This document shows, piece by piece, positions 1 through 5,838 of a DNA stretch of 6,373 nt (positions within the stretch are counted from its first letter, which is position 1; each line of letters starts with the position of its first letter). This DNA is from Fidelibacterota bacterium (lineage in GTDB: Bacteria > Marinisomatota > Marinisomatia > Marinisomatales > UBA8229): NCBI GenBank assembly GCA_002686675.1, contig NYYF01000013.1, positions 7,960 through 14,332 on the forward strand, read 5' to 3'. The position numbers were made by a program, and so were the translations under genes. The notes under the pieces are model-generated. The model saw only the letters and a list, made by a program, of their open reading frames with translations. It made no database searches and was not told the DNA's origin.

Positions 1-1080
1 AGTTATTTTCGTTCTTACCAAACTGCACCTGAGATGGGAGGACTGTCGGAACTATACTACGGACAAAGAGATGGATTCTCTGAGATTTATTCCTTGGTTG
101 AAGTTTATCCTATATCTGCTCCGTTTTTTCTGGATACAACGTATTCCAGTGATAGCACTTCCTATAATTTTGTTGATTCAATTAAGAGTGTTACGTTTTC
201 TCTGACCTTGGAAAATGCTGATGATTCACTATCTTTCCCTGAACTTTTCTATTATTCAGGTGATGGTGATACGACGATCTTTTTAGAGAATGAATCTTCA
301 TTTTATACTGTTGGTTCGACACTGGAAAAAATAGAACTTGATTCACTTATCTCCTTTACTGACACGTTAGAAAATGTTCATTTCTCGTTTGATGCTACTT
401 CATTATTTAATAATTACATGCTTGACATTACCCGGTTGAACAGTTACACCTTTAAAATTAGTGGCGATGGAGAAACAGATTCATTAGTTGCTTTCACAAA
501 TCCAAAACTTGAAGTCCAATTTTCAAGAACCATGGAAATTCCTGACTCTACATGGGATTCAACCTGGGTAGATACAGCGACTTATACAGCAAGATATAAA
601 TTGATAATTGTAAATCCTGGTGAATGGGAAGAAGGGGACTCAACTTTTTCCATCGGTCGGGCGAAAGGTGTGAAATCTATTCTTCGCTTCAATTTGGTTA
701 CTTTATCGATGCTTCCTGATAATATCATCTTTAAGGATGCTGATCTTTACCTGAAGTGCGATACCACAATCAATAGTTTTAAGGTATTTGCTTACCCATT
801 GAAGGATTCTATTTCAATAAACGATATCGACCTGTTCTCTGTAGAACAAATGGATACTACTGCTCTTGAATTTATTGGAGCTACTTCTTCAACAGTAGAT
901 AGCCTATTAATATTGAACGTCCGAGATTTCGTAAATTATATCTATCTTAACCAACTGACCCACTATGAACTACAGTTGTCCAGTTCGCCTGCAAATGATG
1001 ATCCGTTTTCTATTGTTACTTTCATTAATGATAATACCTTCAAACCCTTTATTTTAGTGCGTTATGTTGCTACGAATTAA
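1..1080 (+). CDS. Secreted beta-rich protein with two tandem DNRLRE-like units, 5' end missing
   Basis: The frame is open from the first base. Eleven codons precede the Met at 34, and the sequence around that Met looks internal to a domain, so the true start lies left of the window and 359 codons are visible. I do not recognise a named family with certainty. Counting from Met34, there are two similar units. Each opens with a short strand ending in G-Q/R and later a G (LYYGQRDG at residues 7-14; FSIGRAKG at 205-212). Each closes with a strand following a T-F/N-x-x-x-P-type turn (PKLEVQF at 157-163; PFILVRY at 338-344). The units are joined by an acidic, Ser/Thr-rich linker with a DSTW doublet (171-178). 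The pattern RFNL...A-D-L-Y-L in the second unit resembles DNRLRE/disaggregatase-type beta-sandwich domains of secreted proteins. The composition is rich in Asp, Ser and Thr, with one Cys and no membrane segment, which suits an exported protein. No T9SS-type C-terminal domain is evident. It overlaps the next gene, an outer-membrane barrel, suggesting a joint role. Function unknown. Confidence 0.8.
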   Translation, partial: SYFRSYQTAPEMGGLSELYYGQRDGFSEIYSLVEVYPISAPFFLDTTYSSDSTSYNFVDSIKSVTFSLTLENADDSLSFPELFYYSGDGDTTIFLENESSFYTVGSTLEKIELDSLISFTDTLENVHFSFDATSLFNNYMLDITRLNSYTFKISGDGETDSLVAFTNPKLEVQFSRTMEIPDSTWDSTWVDTATYTARYKLIIVNPGEWEEGDSTFSIGRAKGVKSILRFNLVTLSMLPDNIIFKDADLYLKCDTTINSFKVFAYPLKDSISINDIDLFSVEQMDTTALEFIGATSSTVDSLLILNVRDFVNYIYLNQLTHYELQLSSSPANDDPFSIVTFINDNTFKPFILVRYVATN

Positions 1081-2344
1081 ATTATTTAGTTTATTTGCCC
1101 TGCTGTCTGTGGGTTTCAGCCAATCTCTCATGAATGCGTTTGGAATTGGCTCTCCAGCATCCAATTTTGATGCGGCATCAATGGGAACTTCTCCGATGAG
1201 CCTTCTGCCTTCATTTCAGGAAGGTGTTTCGATTTCCAACCCGGTTACCTGGAGCCAGCTTAATTACACATATCTATCTGGAACGTATGGAGGACAACAA
1301 TCTGAAATTCAATCTGGTTCACTAAAGAACGGTAGAACTTATTTGCAACAGATACAATTAATTATCCCGATTAAAAATAAGTATGCTTTTGGACTTTCAA
1401 TAGCGCCAAATACAAATCGGTTGTACTCAATTATTGGAGTAGAGAATTTGGTGGACGATGATATTTATGGTGATAGTTTGACAGTGAGAAAATCGGTGTC
1501 TGGGTATGGTGGAATTGCTTCATTAAAACCATCTGTAACCTTTCCATTAACTTCTCTGGAATCAATGGCAATAAGTATTGATTACCTATTTGGATCTTCC
1601 AGAGGGATTACTTCAATTAGTATTGATGGAACGGATTATATTCAGAAGGAACAAGATATTTATTCTGGTACGATGATGAAATTGTTTTTCCGTAGCAAGA
1701 GGTTAAATTATAAAGACTATGGAATTGGTTTCTACCTTTCTCTGGAGGGTGCTCTAAAGCCATTATCGGTCAACCGTGTTTCCCATCAACCATTCGAAGA
1801 TAACAATGAGTCGGGAAATCATGATGGATCATATTATTCCGATTTCCCCGATCTTTCCTTGATCCCTAATGCAATTCAGTTCAATTCAATTGGTGAAATA
1901 GACCCCTTTGAAATTCAGGTGGGTCTTGATTTAAATATCCGTCCAAGACTCCACATTCTTTCTGAAGGGAGTCATTGGTATGACCGGGGGGATAATGGGC
2001 ATACTGTTTCTGTGCTCAATGATAAGATTGTATCATTGGATCAGATCAGTCTTGGACTTGCTTTATTCTCACGTAGGCTTCCCCGTCAAATCTTGAATCA
2101 ATTTCATTATCGTGGCGGCTTTTTTGCTAAACAATATACTTTATATCACAAGGGGGAAAAGATCGATGAAAAGGGGTTTTCTTTCGGTTTTGGTGTTAAA
2201 TTTGGCGTTACTGATAATCAGATTGATTTTGGATTTTCAATCACCCAGAGAGATGGATTGGATGTGAATAATGAACTGATTCAACAATTCAGTATTGGTG
2301 TCAGTTTAGGAGATATTTGGTTTATTAAAAGGAGAGCAAGATAA
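1064..2344 (+). CDS. Outer-membrane beta-barrel protein, PorV/FadL-like
   Basis: A 426-residue protein. The N-terminus is a classical Sec signal peptide: Arg4 and Lys6, a hydrophobic stretch LFSLFALLSVGF, and likely cleavage near residues 19-20 (GFS-Q). The mature N-terminus, with NAFGIGSP (24-31), an Asp-Ala-Ala-S-M-G stretch and then S-x-S-N-P (57-60), resembles the start of PorV/FadL/UPF0164-type barrels, where an Asn-Pro-Ala element is conserved. The rest is a run of alternating hydrophobic/polar strands with many Gly and aromatic residues (for example the segments around 85-115, 155-180 and 375-420), as expected for a transmembrane beta-barrel. The last strand ends in DIWF and is followed by a basic tail, IKRRAR. 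An in-frame TAG at 1055-1057 rules out an earlier start. There is no clear Shine-Dalgarno sequence before the ATG, so translation is probably coupled to the upstream gene, whose stop lies 17 nt inside this one. The role could be export, assembly or uptake at the outer membrane; the specific substrate cannot be read from the sequence. Confidence 0.8.
   Translation: MLLRIKLFSLFALLSVGFSQSLMNAFGIGSPASNFDAASMGTSPMSLLPSFQEGVSISNPVTWSQLNYTYLSGTYGGQQSEIQSGSLKNGRTYLQQIQLIIPIKNKYAFGLSIAPNTNRLYSIIGVENLVDDDIYGDSLTVRKSVSGYGGIASLKPSVTFPLTSLESMAISIDYLFGSSRGITSISIDGTDYIQKEQDIYSGTMMKLFFRSKRLNYKDYGIGFYLSLEGALKPLSVNRVSHQPFEDNNESGNHDGSYYSDFPDLSLIPNAIQFNSIGEIDPFEIQVGLDLNIRPRLHILSEGSHWYDRGDNGHTVSVLNDKIVSLDQISLGLALFSRRLPRQILNQFHYRGGFFAKQYTLYHKGEKIDEKGFSFGFGVKFGVTDNQIDFGFSITQRDGLDVNNELIQQFSIGVSLGDIWFIKRRAR
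2329..2334 (+). promoter_or_regulatory. Shine-Dalgarno site for the TPR gene at 2347
   Basis: AAGGAG lies inside the last codons of the barrel gene, 12 nt before the ATG at 2347. The spacing is longer than the usual 5-9 nt, but there is no alternative start codon nearer in this frame. It is the strongest ribosome-binding sequence in the window, consistent with independent initiation of the TPR gene within an operon. Confidence 0.5.
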
Positions 2345-2346
2345 AA

Positions 2347-3630
2347 ATGAGACAGGTTATAACTTTTCCTAAGTTGTGGTTAGCATTTGTTGTTGTACTA
2401 TTTGTTTCTATGTGTGTGCCCCCCGAAATGGATTCTGAGGAAAAAGACCGTGCTGAACAAGCACGATTAGACTCCTTGAGAGAGCTCAGATGTCCCCGAT
2501 TAATGAGTAGTGCGGCTGAATATTACCGCAATCAAGATTGGGAAGCTACAGTACAGATTTATAGAGAGATTGATGAACTTGGCTGTGATGAATTTGATCC
2601 CGTATTGGCACCTCCTGAAGAAATTTATTTATATTATGCAATTGCTCATGAATATTTAAGTCATTTTGAAAACTCTGAAGAAGTCCTTTTGAAAGGATTG
2701 CAGAAACTTCCGGGAAGTATTGATTTACGAAAACGCTTGGCATATTCTTACAAAAAGCAGAAAAAACTTGATCGCTATATTATTGAATTAGAGAAAATAA
2801 TGGATAGGGCGCCTGATGATTCACAAAATATGATTGAGTTATCCAAGGTTTATAGTGAAAATAATCGATATGAAGACCAGATTGATGTTCTACGCCTCCT
2901 TTTAGAAAAAGACCCCAACAATGAAATTTATCAGGGTGAAATGAAAATAGCTCTGGAACAGGTTGGCGAAGATCCTTTGGATTATATTCGAGAACTTTTC
3001 GAAAGGAATTCTGAGAATACTGCTTACGGTCTGGATTTTGCTGACAGATTATTATCAGCGGATAGATCAGAAGAAGCGGTTAATGTTTTAAAAAAGGTGA
3101 TCAGATTTGATAGAAACAGTAAGATTGCCTACAGAAAATTAGCTCAAGCATATTCTGAAATTGATGATTTGGAAAATGCCTCAATAGTTTATGAGGACTT
3201 ATTAAAACTTGATCCAAGGGATCTCCATATAATTGTCCAAACTTCCAAATTGTATATAGAGTTACAGAATTTTAGAAAAGCCTTACTCTGGGCAGATAAA
3301 GCTATTCAAGTATCAAAATCGTCAGGTCAGGGTTTTGGACAAAAAGGAAACGTCTATTATAAGGCTTTCCAATCCTGTAGGACCACTGATATTACTAATG
3401 ATGATCGAATTGTGGCTTCGTTGGCATATAAATATTTTCAGTTAGCAGAAGAAAATAATTATACACATTATTCTGGTTCAGCAGCTTGGTTAAAAGAGAA
3501 TGAAACGCTGTTTTCACGATCCAACTGGTTTATGATAAATCCTGATAAACAAAGTAAAGGATATTTGTTACCGGAGACAGCATGTTATAATTGGGTGGAA
3601 GAACGATTGAAAAAAGATCCCACCTGGTAA
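2347..3630 (+). CDS. Periplasmic TPR protein, probable lipoprotein
   Basis: A 427-residue protein with an N-terminal hydrophobic segment (residues 8-22) ending at Cys23. The context VSMC matches a lipobox at -3 (Val) and -2 (Ser) but has Met at -1, where Gly/Ala/Ser is normal, so lipidation is likely but not certain. A short charged helix (29-47) leads into about seven helix-turn-helix TPR-like units, approximately 53-84, 92-123, 127-157, 160-192, 225-256, 259-292 and 294-325. Recognisable TPR positions include the Ala/Tyr pairs and units ending in D-P or D-x-N (KLDP at 287-290, EKDP at 187-190). The C-terminal 100 residues contain a separate element with W-F-M-I-N-P (394-399) and a Cys near the end (413). 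Besides Cys23 there are Cys49, Cys80, Cys344 and Cys413, which could form disulfides in the periplasm. It starts 2 nt after the barrel gene, so a scaffold or assembly role for an envelope complex is plausible. No specific function is recognised. Confidence 0.85.
   Translation: MRQVITFPKLWLAFVVVLFVSMCVPPEMDSEEKDRAEQARLDSLRELRCPRLMSSAAEYYRNQDWEATVQIYREIDELGCDEFDPVLAPPEEIYLYYAIAHEYLSHFENSEEVLLKGLQKLPGSIDLRKRLAYSYKKQKKLDRYIIELEKIMDRAPDDSQNMIELSKVYSENNRYEDQIDVLRLLLEKDPNNEIYQGEMKIALEQVGEDPLDYIRELFERNSENTAYGLDFADRLLSADRSEEAVNVLKKVIRFDRNSKIAYRKLAQAYSEIDDLENASIVYEDLLKLDPRDLHIIVQTSKLYIELQNFRKALLWADKAIQVSKSSGQGFGQKGNVYYKAFQSCRTTDITNDDRIVASLAYKYFQLAEENNYTHYSGSAAWLKENETLFSRSNWFMINPDKQSKGYLLPETACYNWVEERLKKDPTW
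3565..3591 (+). promoter_or_regulatory. Candidate internal promoter for glyA
   Basis: TGTTATAAT at 3583-3591 is a full match to an extended -10 element (TGnTATAAT). A weak -35-like TTGTTA lies at 3565-3570 with a 15-bp spacer. The same stretch also roughly fits a Bacteroidota-type arrangement: TTTG at 3564-3567, 18 bp, then TATAATTG. It sits inside the 3' end of the TPR gene, about 60 bp before the glyA ATG, so a transcript would begin near 3598. One such -10 match is not far from chance in DNA this AT-rich; its position is the main argument for it. Confidence 0.3.
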
Positions 3631-3650
3631 AATTTGTTCCTTTTAAGTAA

Positions 3651-4946
3651 ATGAATTTAAAAGATACGGACGGTGAACTATTTGAAATCCTGAATAGAGA
3701 AATCAGGAGGGAAGACGAAACTTTGGAGCTCATTGCCTCAGAGAATTTTGTGAGTAATTCGGTGTTGGAAATGGCTGGTGGAGTTATGACGAATAAATAT
3801 GCAGAGGGGTATCCGGGTAAACGGTATTATGGCGGTTGTCAGTTTGTCGATGAAGCGGAAAATCTTGCAAGGGATAGGGCAAAACAGCTTTTCAATGCAG
3901 AATATACCAATGTACAGCCCCATTCCGGCTCACAGGCGAATATGGCTGCATTGATGACATTTCTGAAAAACGGAGATACAGTCATGGGTCTTGACTTGGC
4001 TCATGGTGGTCATTTGACTCATGGAAGTCCAGTTAATTTTTCTGGACAATTATTTAATTTTGTCTCCTACCACGTCCATCCTGATACGGGGCGTGTTGAT
4101 TTTGACGAGGTATGGAATCTTGCCCGAAAATATAAACCAAAAATGATAATCTGTGGAGGTAGTGCCTATCCTCGTTTCATTGAATTTGAGCGGTTTCGGG
4201 AGGTGGTCGATGAGGTAGGTGCATTTCTAATGGCGGATATTGCCCATCCGGCAGGTCTAGTGGCAATGGGTTTGCACCCCTCTCCAATTCCTTACTGTGA
4301 TGTAATTACGACAACCACCCATAAAACTCTCAGAGGTCCTCGGGGAGGAATGATTATGATGGGTGAGGATAGAGAAAATCCTTGGGGGAAAGTTGCTCCA
4401 AAATCCGGCCGAGTGAAAATGATTTCAGAATTGATTGACTCCATGGTAATGCCGGGTATTCAGGGAGGACCTCTCATGCATATCATAGCCGCTAAAGCTG
4501 TGGCTTTTGGGGAAGCTTTAAAACCGGAGTTTTCGGAATATGCTCGTCAAATAGTTGATAACGCTAAAAGTATGGCTGAAGAATTTCTTTCCAGAGGATA
4601 TCATCTTGTTTCCGGCGGGACAGATACCCATTTGGTTCTCATTGATCTGACAGAAAAAGGTATCACTGGGAAAAAAGCGGAAAATACCCTTGAAAAGGTT
4701 GGAATTACTGTGAATAAAAATATGGTACCATTTGATCAGAAAAGTCCCTTTGTCACCAGTGGAATTCGAATAGGTACGCCAGCAGTAACGACTCGCGGGA
4801 TGAAAGAAGATGAGATAAAAACAATAGTAGCGTTGATTGATAAGGTAATATCTTCCCCAGATAGTGAAGATTTATTATCAACTGTGATGTCTGAAGTCCT
4901 GGATCTTTGCCGGGATTTTCCTCTATATAGAGACCTCATTAGTTAA
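3651..4946 (+). CDS. glyA: Serine hydroxymethyltransferase
   Basis: PLP-dependent cytosolic enzyme that interconverts serine plus tetrahydrofolate with glycine plus 5,10-methylene-tetrahydrofolate, the main entry to the one-carbon pool. At 431 residues it is slightly longer than the E. coli enzyme (417). The family landmarks are intact: ELIASENF at 26-33; the [13 protein letters not shown] block at 50-62 with the catalytic Glu52; HSGSQAN at 91-97; Asp196 and His199 of the PLP pocket; TTTTHKT at 220-226 with the Schiff-base Lys225; the GIQGGPLMH block at 269-277; and GIRIGTPA at 371-378 with the substrate-carboxylate Arg373. About 14 extra residues sit between GPRGG and the M-P-G-I-Q-G-G motif (roughly 238-255, containing NPWG), a loop I associate with Bacteroidota-like SHMTs. 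The ATG at 3651 has no good Shine-Dalgarno sequence (only TTTTAAG before it) but gives the standard N-terminus. It lies between envelope genes and a TRAP transporter, 20-21 nt from each, which looks like positional grouping rather than a shared pathway. Confidence 0.98.
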   Translation: MNLKDTDGELFEILNREIRREDETLELIASENFVSNSVLEMAGGVMTNKYAEGYPGKRYYGGCQFVDEAENLARDRAKQLFNAEYTNVQPHSGSQANMAALMTFLKNGDTVMGLDLAHGGHLTHGSPVNFSGQLFNFVSYHVHPDTGRVDFDEVWNLARKYKPKMIICGGSAYPRFIEFERFREVVDEVGAFLMADIAHPAGLVAMGLHPSPIPYCDVITTTTHKTLRGPRGGMIMMGEDRENPWGKVAPKSGRVKMISELIDSMVMPGIQGGPLMHIIAAKAVAFGEALKPEFSEYARQIVDNAKSMAEEFLSRGYHLVSGGTDTHLVLIDLTEKGITGKKAENTLEKVGITVNKNMVPFDQKSPFVTSGIRIGTPAVTTRGMKEDEIKTIVALIDKVISSPDSEDLLSTVMSEVLDLCRDFPLYRDLIS

Positions 4947-4957
4947 TAATTATTCTT

Positions 4958-4961
4958 AGGA
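4958..4961 (+). promoter_or_regulatory. Ribosome-binding site deciding the tatT start
   Basis: AGGA (extended as TTAGGAA) lies 6 nt before the ATG at 4968. A TTG at 4965 is also in frame, but it would leave only 3 nt of spacing. The ATG is therefore the better start, giving 289 rather than 290 residues. Confidence 0.55.
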
Positions 4962-4967
4962 ATTTTG

Positions 4968-5837
4968 ATGGCTGAAAGCCACCGGATTTGGAGCCAAAAA
5001 CTATCAGGAATATTTCTTTTTATTCTATTTACTACTGCGTGTACTCCTGCTTATCTGGTTCGGAACCAACCTAATCTTGCGGAAAATATTTATGCTTTGA
5101 AAGTTGACATAATTGAGAAACAGGTAGCCCGCAATCCTGATAATCCCGATTTACTTTTGAAAGCTGTTACCAATTTAACAATATACTCTTATGGTTTCCT
5201 GATGGAGGAAGCTGATAGAGAAGTGGTAATAAATTATCAACAGGGGAAGAAATTGTACCATCGTGCACAGAACATTTTTAATCGTGCCAAAGATTATGGG
5301 TTAAGAGGAATTAAATTTCATTATCCTGAATTTGATAGATTGATAGAGGCAACAAAAATAGAATCATTTACTTTCAAAAAAAAAGATGTTCCATTTTTTT
5401 ATTGGACTGCTGCAGCTTGGGGTGGAGCCATTTCTGCGAGTAGAGGAGATTTGGATTATGTCGTCGAATTACCTAAAGTTGGTTGGCTTTTAGAACGGGC
5501 AATAGATGTAGATTCTGACTGGAATAAGGGAGCGCTTTATTCGGCAATGATTTCATATTCAATGAAGAGTCCTGACCAGAGTGGGAATGGTGAAAAACTG
5601 GCTAGATTGTATTTTAATAAAGCTTTAGAATCATCAGGGGGACATGATTGTAGTCCATATGTAACATTGGCGGAACTTGTTTCAGTAAATAACCAGGATC
5701 ACAAGGAATTCGAAGAGCTTTTAAAAAAAGCTTTAACTATTGATATTGATATAGATCCGGAATTAAAATTATCCAATATCATTTCCCAGTCCCGTGCCCG
5801 TTGGCTTTTGGAACAAAAAGAGGAATTATTTTATTGA
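4968..5837 (+). CDS. TRAP transporter TatT component family lipoprotein
   Basis: A 289-residue protein matching my knowledge of the TatT family (type member Treponema pallidum Tp0956), a periplasmic TPR-like lipoprotein that partners the solute receptor of TPR-associated TRAP transporters (TPATs). The signal peptide spans residues 11-24 and ends in TTAC with Cys25 as the likely lipid anchor; -1 Ala and -2 Thr fit a lipobox, while Thr at -3 is off consensus. Family-typical blocks, in order, are: FFYWTAAAWGGAISAS (143-158); the Leu-Pro-x-V...LL-x-R-A-I-D segment (168-180) followed by D-W-N-K-G-A-L (184-190); A-R-L-Y-F-N-K-A-L-E-S-S-G-G (212-225); P-Y-V-T-L-A-E (230-236), then QDHKEFEELL; and the closing L-S-N...Q-S-R-A-R-W-L-L (268-281) with E-L-F at the end. 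The very next gene encodes a DctP-type receptor 1 nt downstream, which confirms the assignment. A nine-A run (5376-5384) and a seven-T run (5394-5400) fall in the codons for residues 137-144. The TatT role in vivo is not well defined; it is thought to assist ligand handling by the receptor. Confidence 0.95.
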   Translation: MAESHRIWSQKLSGIFLFILFTTACTPAYLVRNQPNLAENIYALKVDIIEKQVARNPDNPDLLLKAVTNLTIYSYGFLMEEADREVVINYQQGKKLYHRAQNIFNRAKDYGLRGIKFHYPEFDRLIEATKIESFTFKKKDVPFFYWTAAAWGGAISASRGDLDYVVELPKVGWLLERAIDVDSDWNKGALYSAMISYSMKSPDQSGNGEKLARLYFNKALESSGGHDCSPYVTLAELVSVNNQDHKEFEELLKKALTIDIDIDPELKLSNIISQSRARWLLEQKEELFY

Positions 5838-5838
5838 T

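Noticed and set aside
34..36. Met at 34 as the real start of the first protein
   Set aside because: The frame stays open to the window edge, no ribosome-binding site precedes it, there is no signal peptide after it, and the residues around it appear to be the first strand of a domain.
2546..2743. Minus-strand open frame of 65 codons within the TPR gene
   Set aside because: It lies entirely antisense to a well-supported gene, has no ribosome-binding site or recognisable domain, and its composition looks like a shadow of the plus-strand codons.
3530..3923. Two minus-strand open frames (3530-3733 and 3738-3923) across the TPR-glyA junction
   Set aside because: Both are antisense to the end of the TPR gene and the conserved start of glyA; neither encodes a recognisable protein.
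4736..4939. Minus-strand open frame antisense to the end of glyA
   Set aside because: The plus strand here encodes the conserved GIRIGTPA region of SHMT; the antisense product has no family resemblance.
4965..4967. TTG as the start of tatT
   Set aside because: An ATG follows immediately at 4968 with better spacing from the AGGA at 4958-4961.
4947..4967. Terminator or separate promoter between glyA and tatT
   Set aside because: The 21-nt gap holds no GC-rich inverted repeat and only AT-rich sequence plus the ribosome-binding site.
5104..5109. TTGACA, a perfect -35 hexamer inside tatT
   Set aside because: No -10-like sequence lies 16-18 bp downstream (the region is GC-rich, around GTAGCCCGC), and it is within coding sequence.
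5716..5732. Inverted repeat AGCTTTT-AAA-AAAAGCT near the end of tatT
   Set aside because: The stem is almost entirely A-T with no U-tract after it and lies within codons for a Lys-Lys-Ala stretch, so it is not a credible terminator or attenuator.
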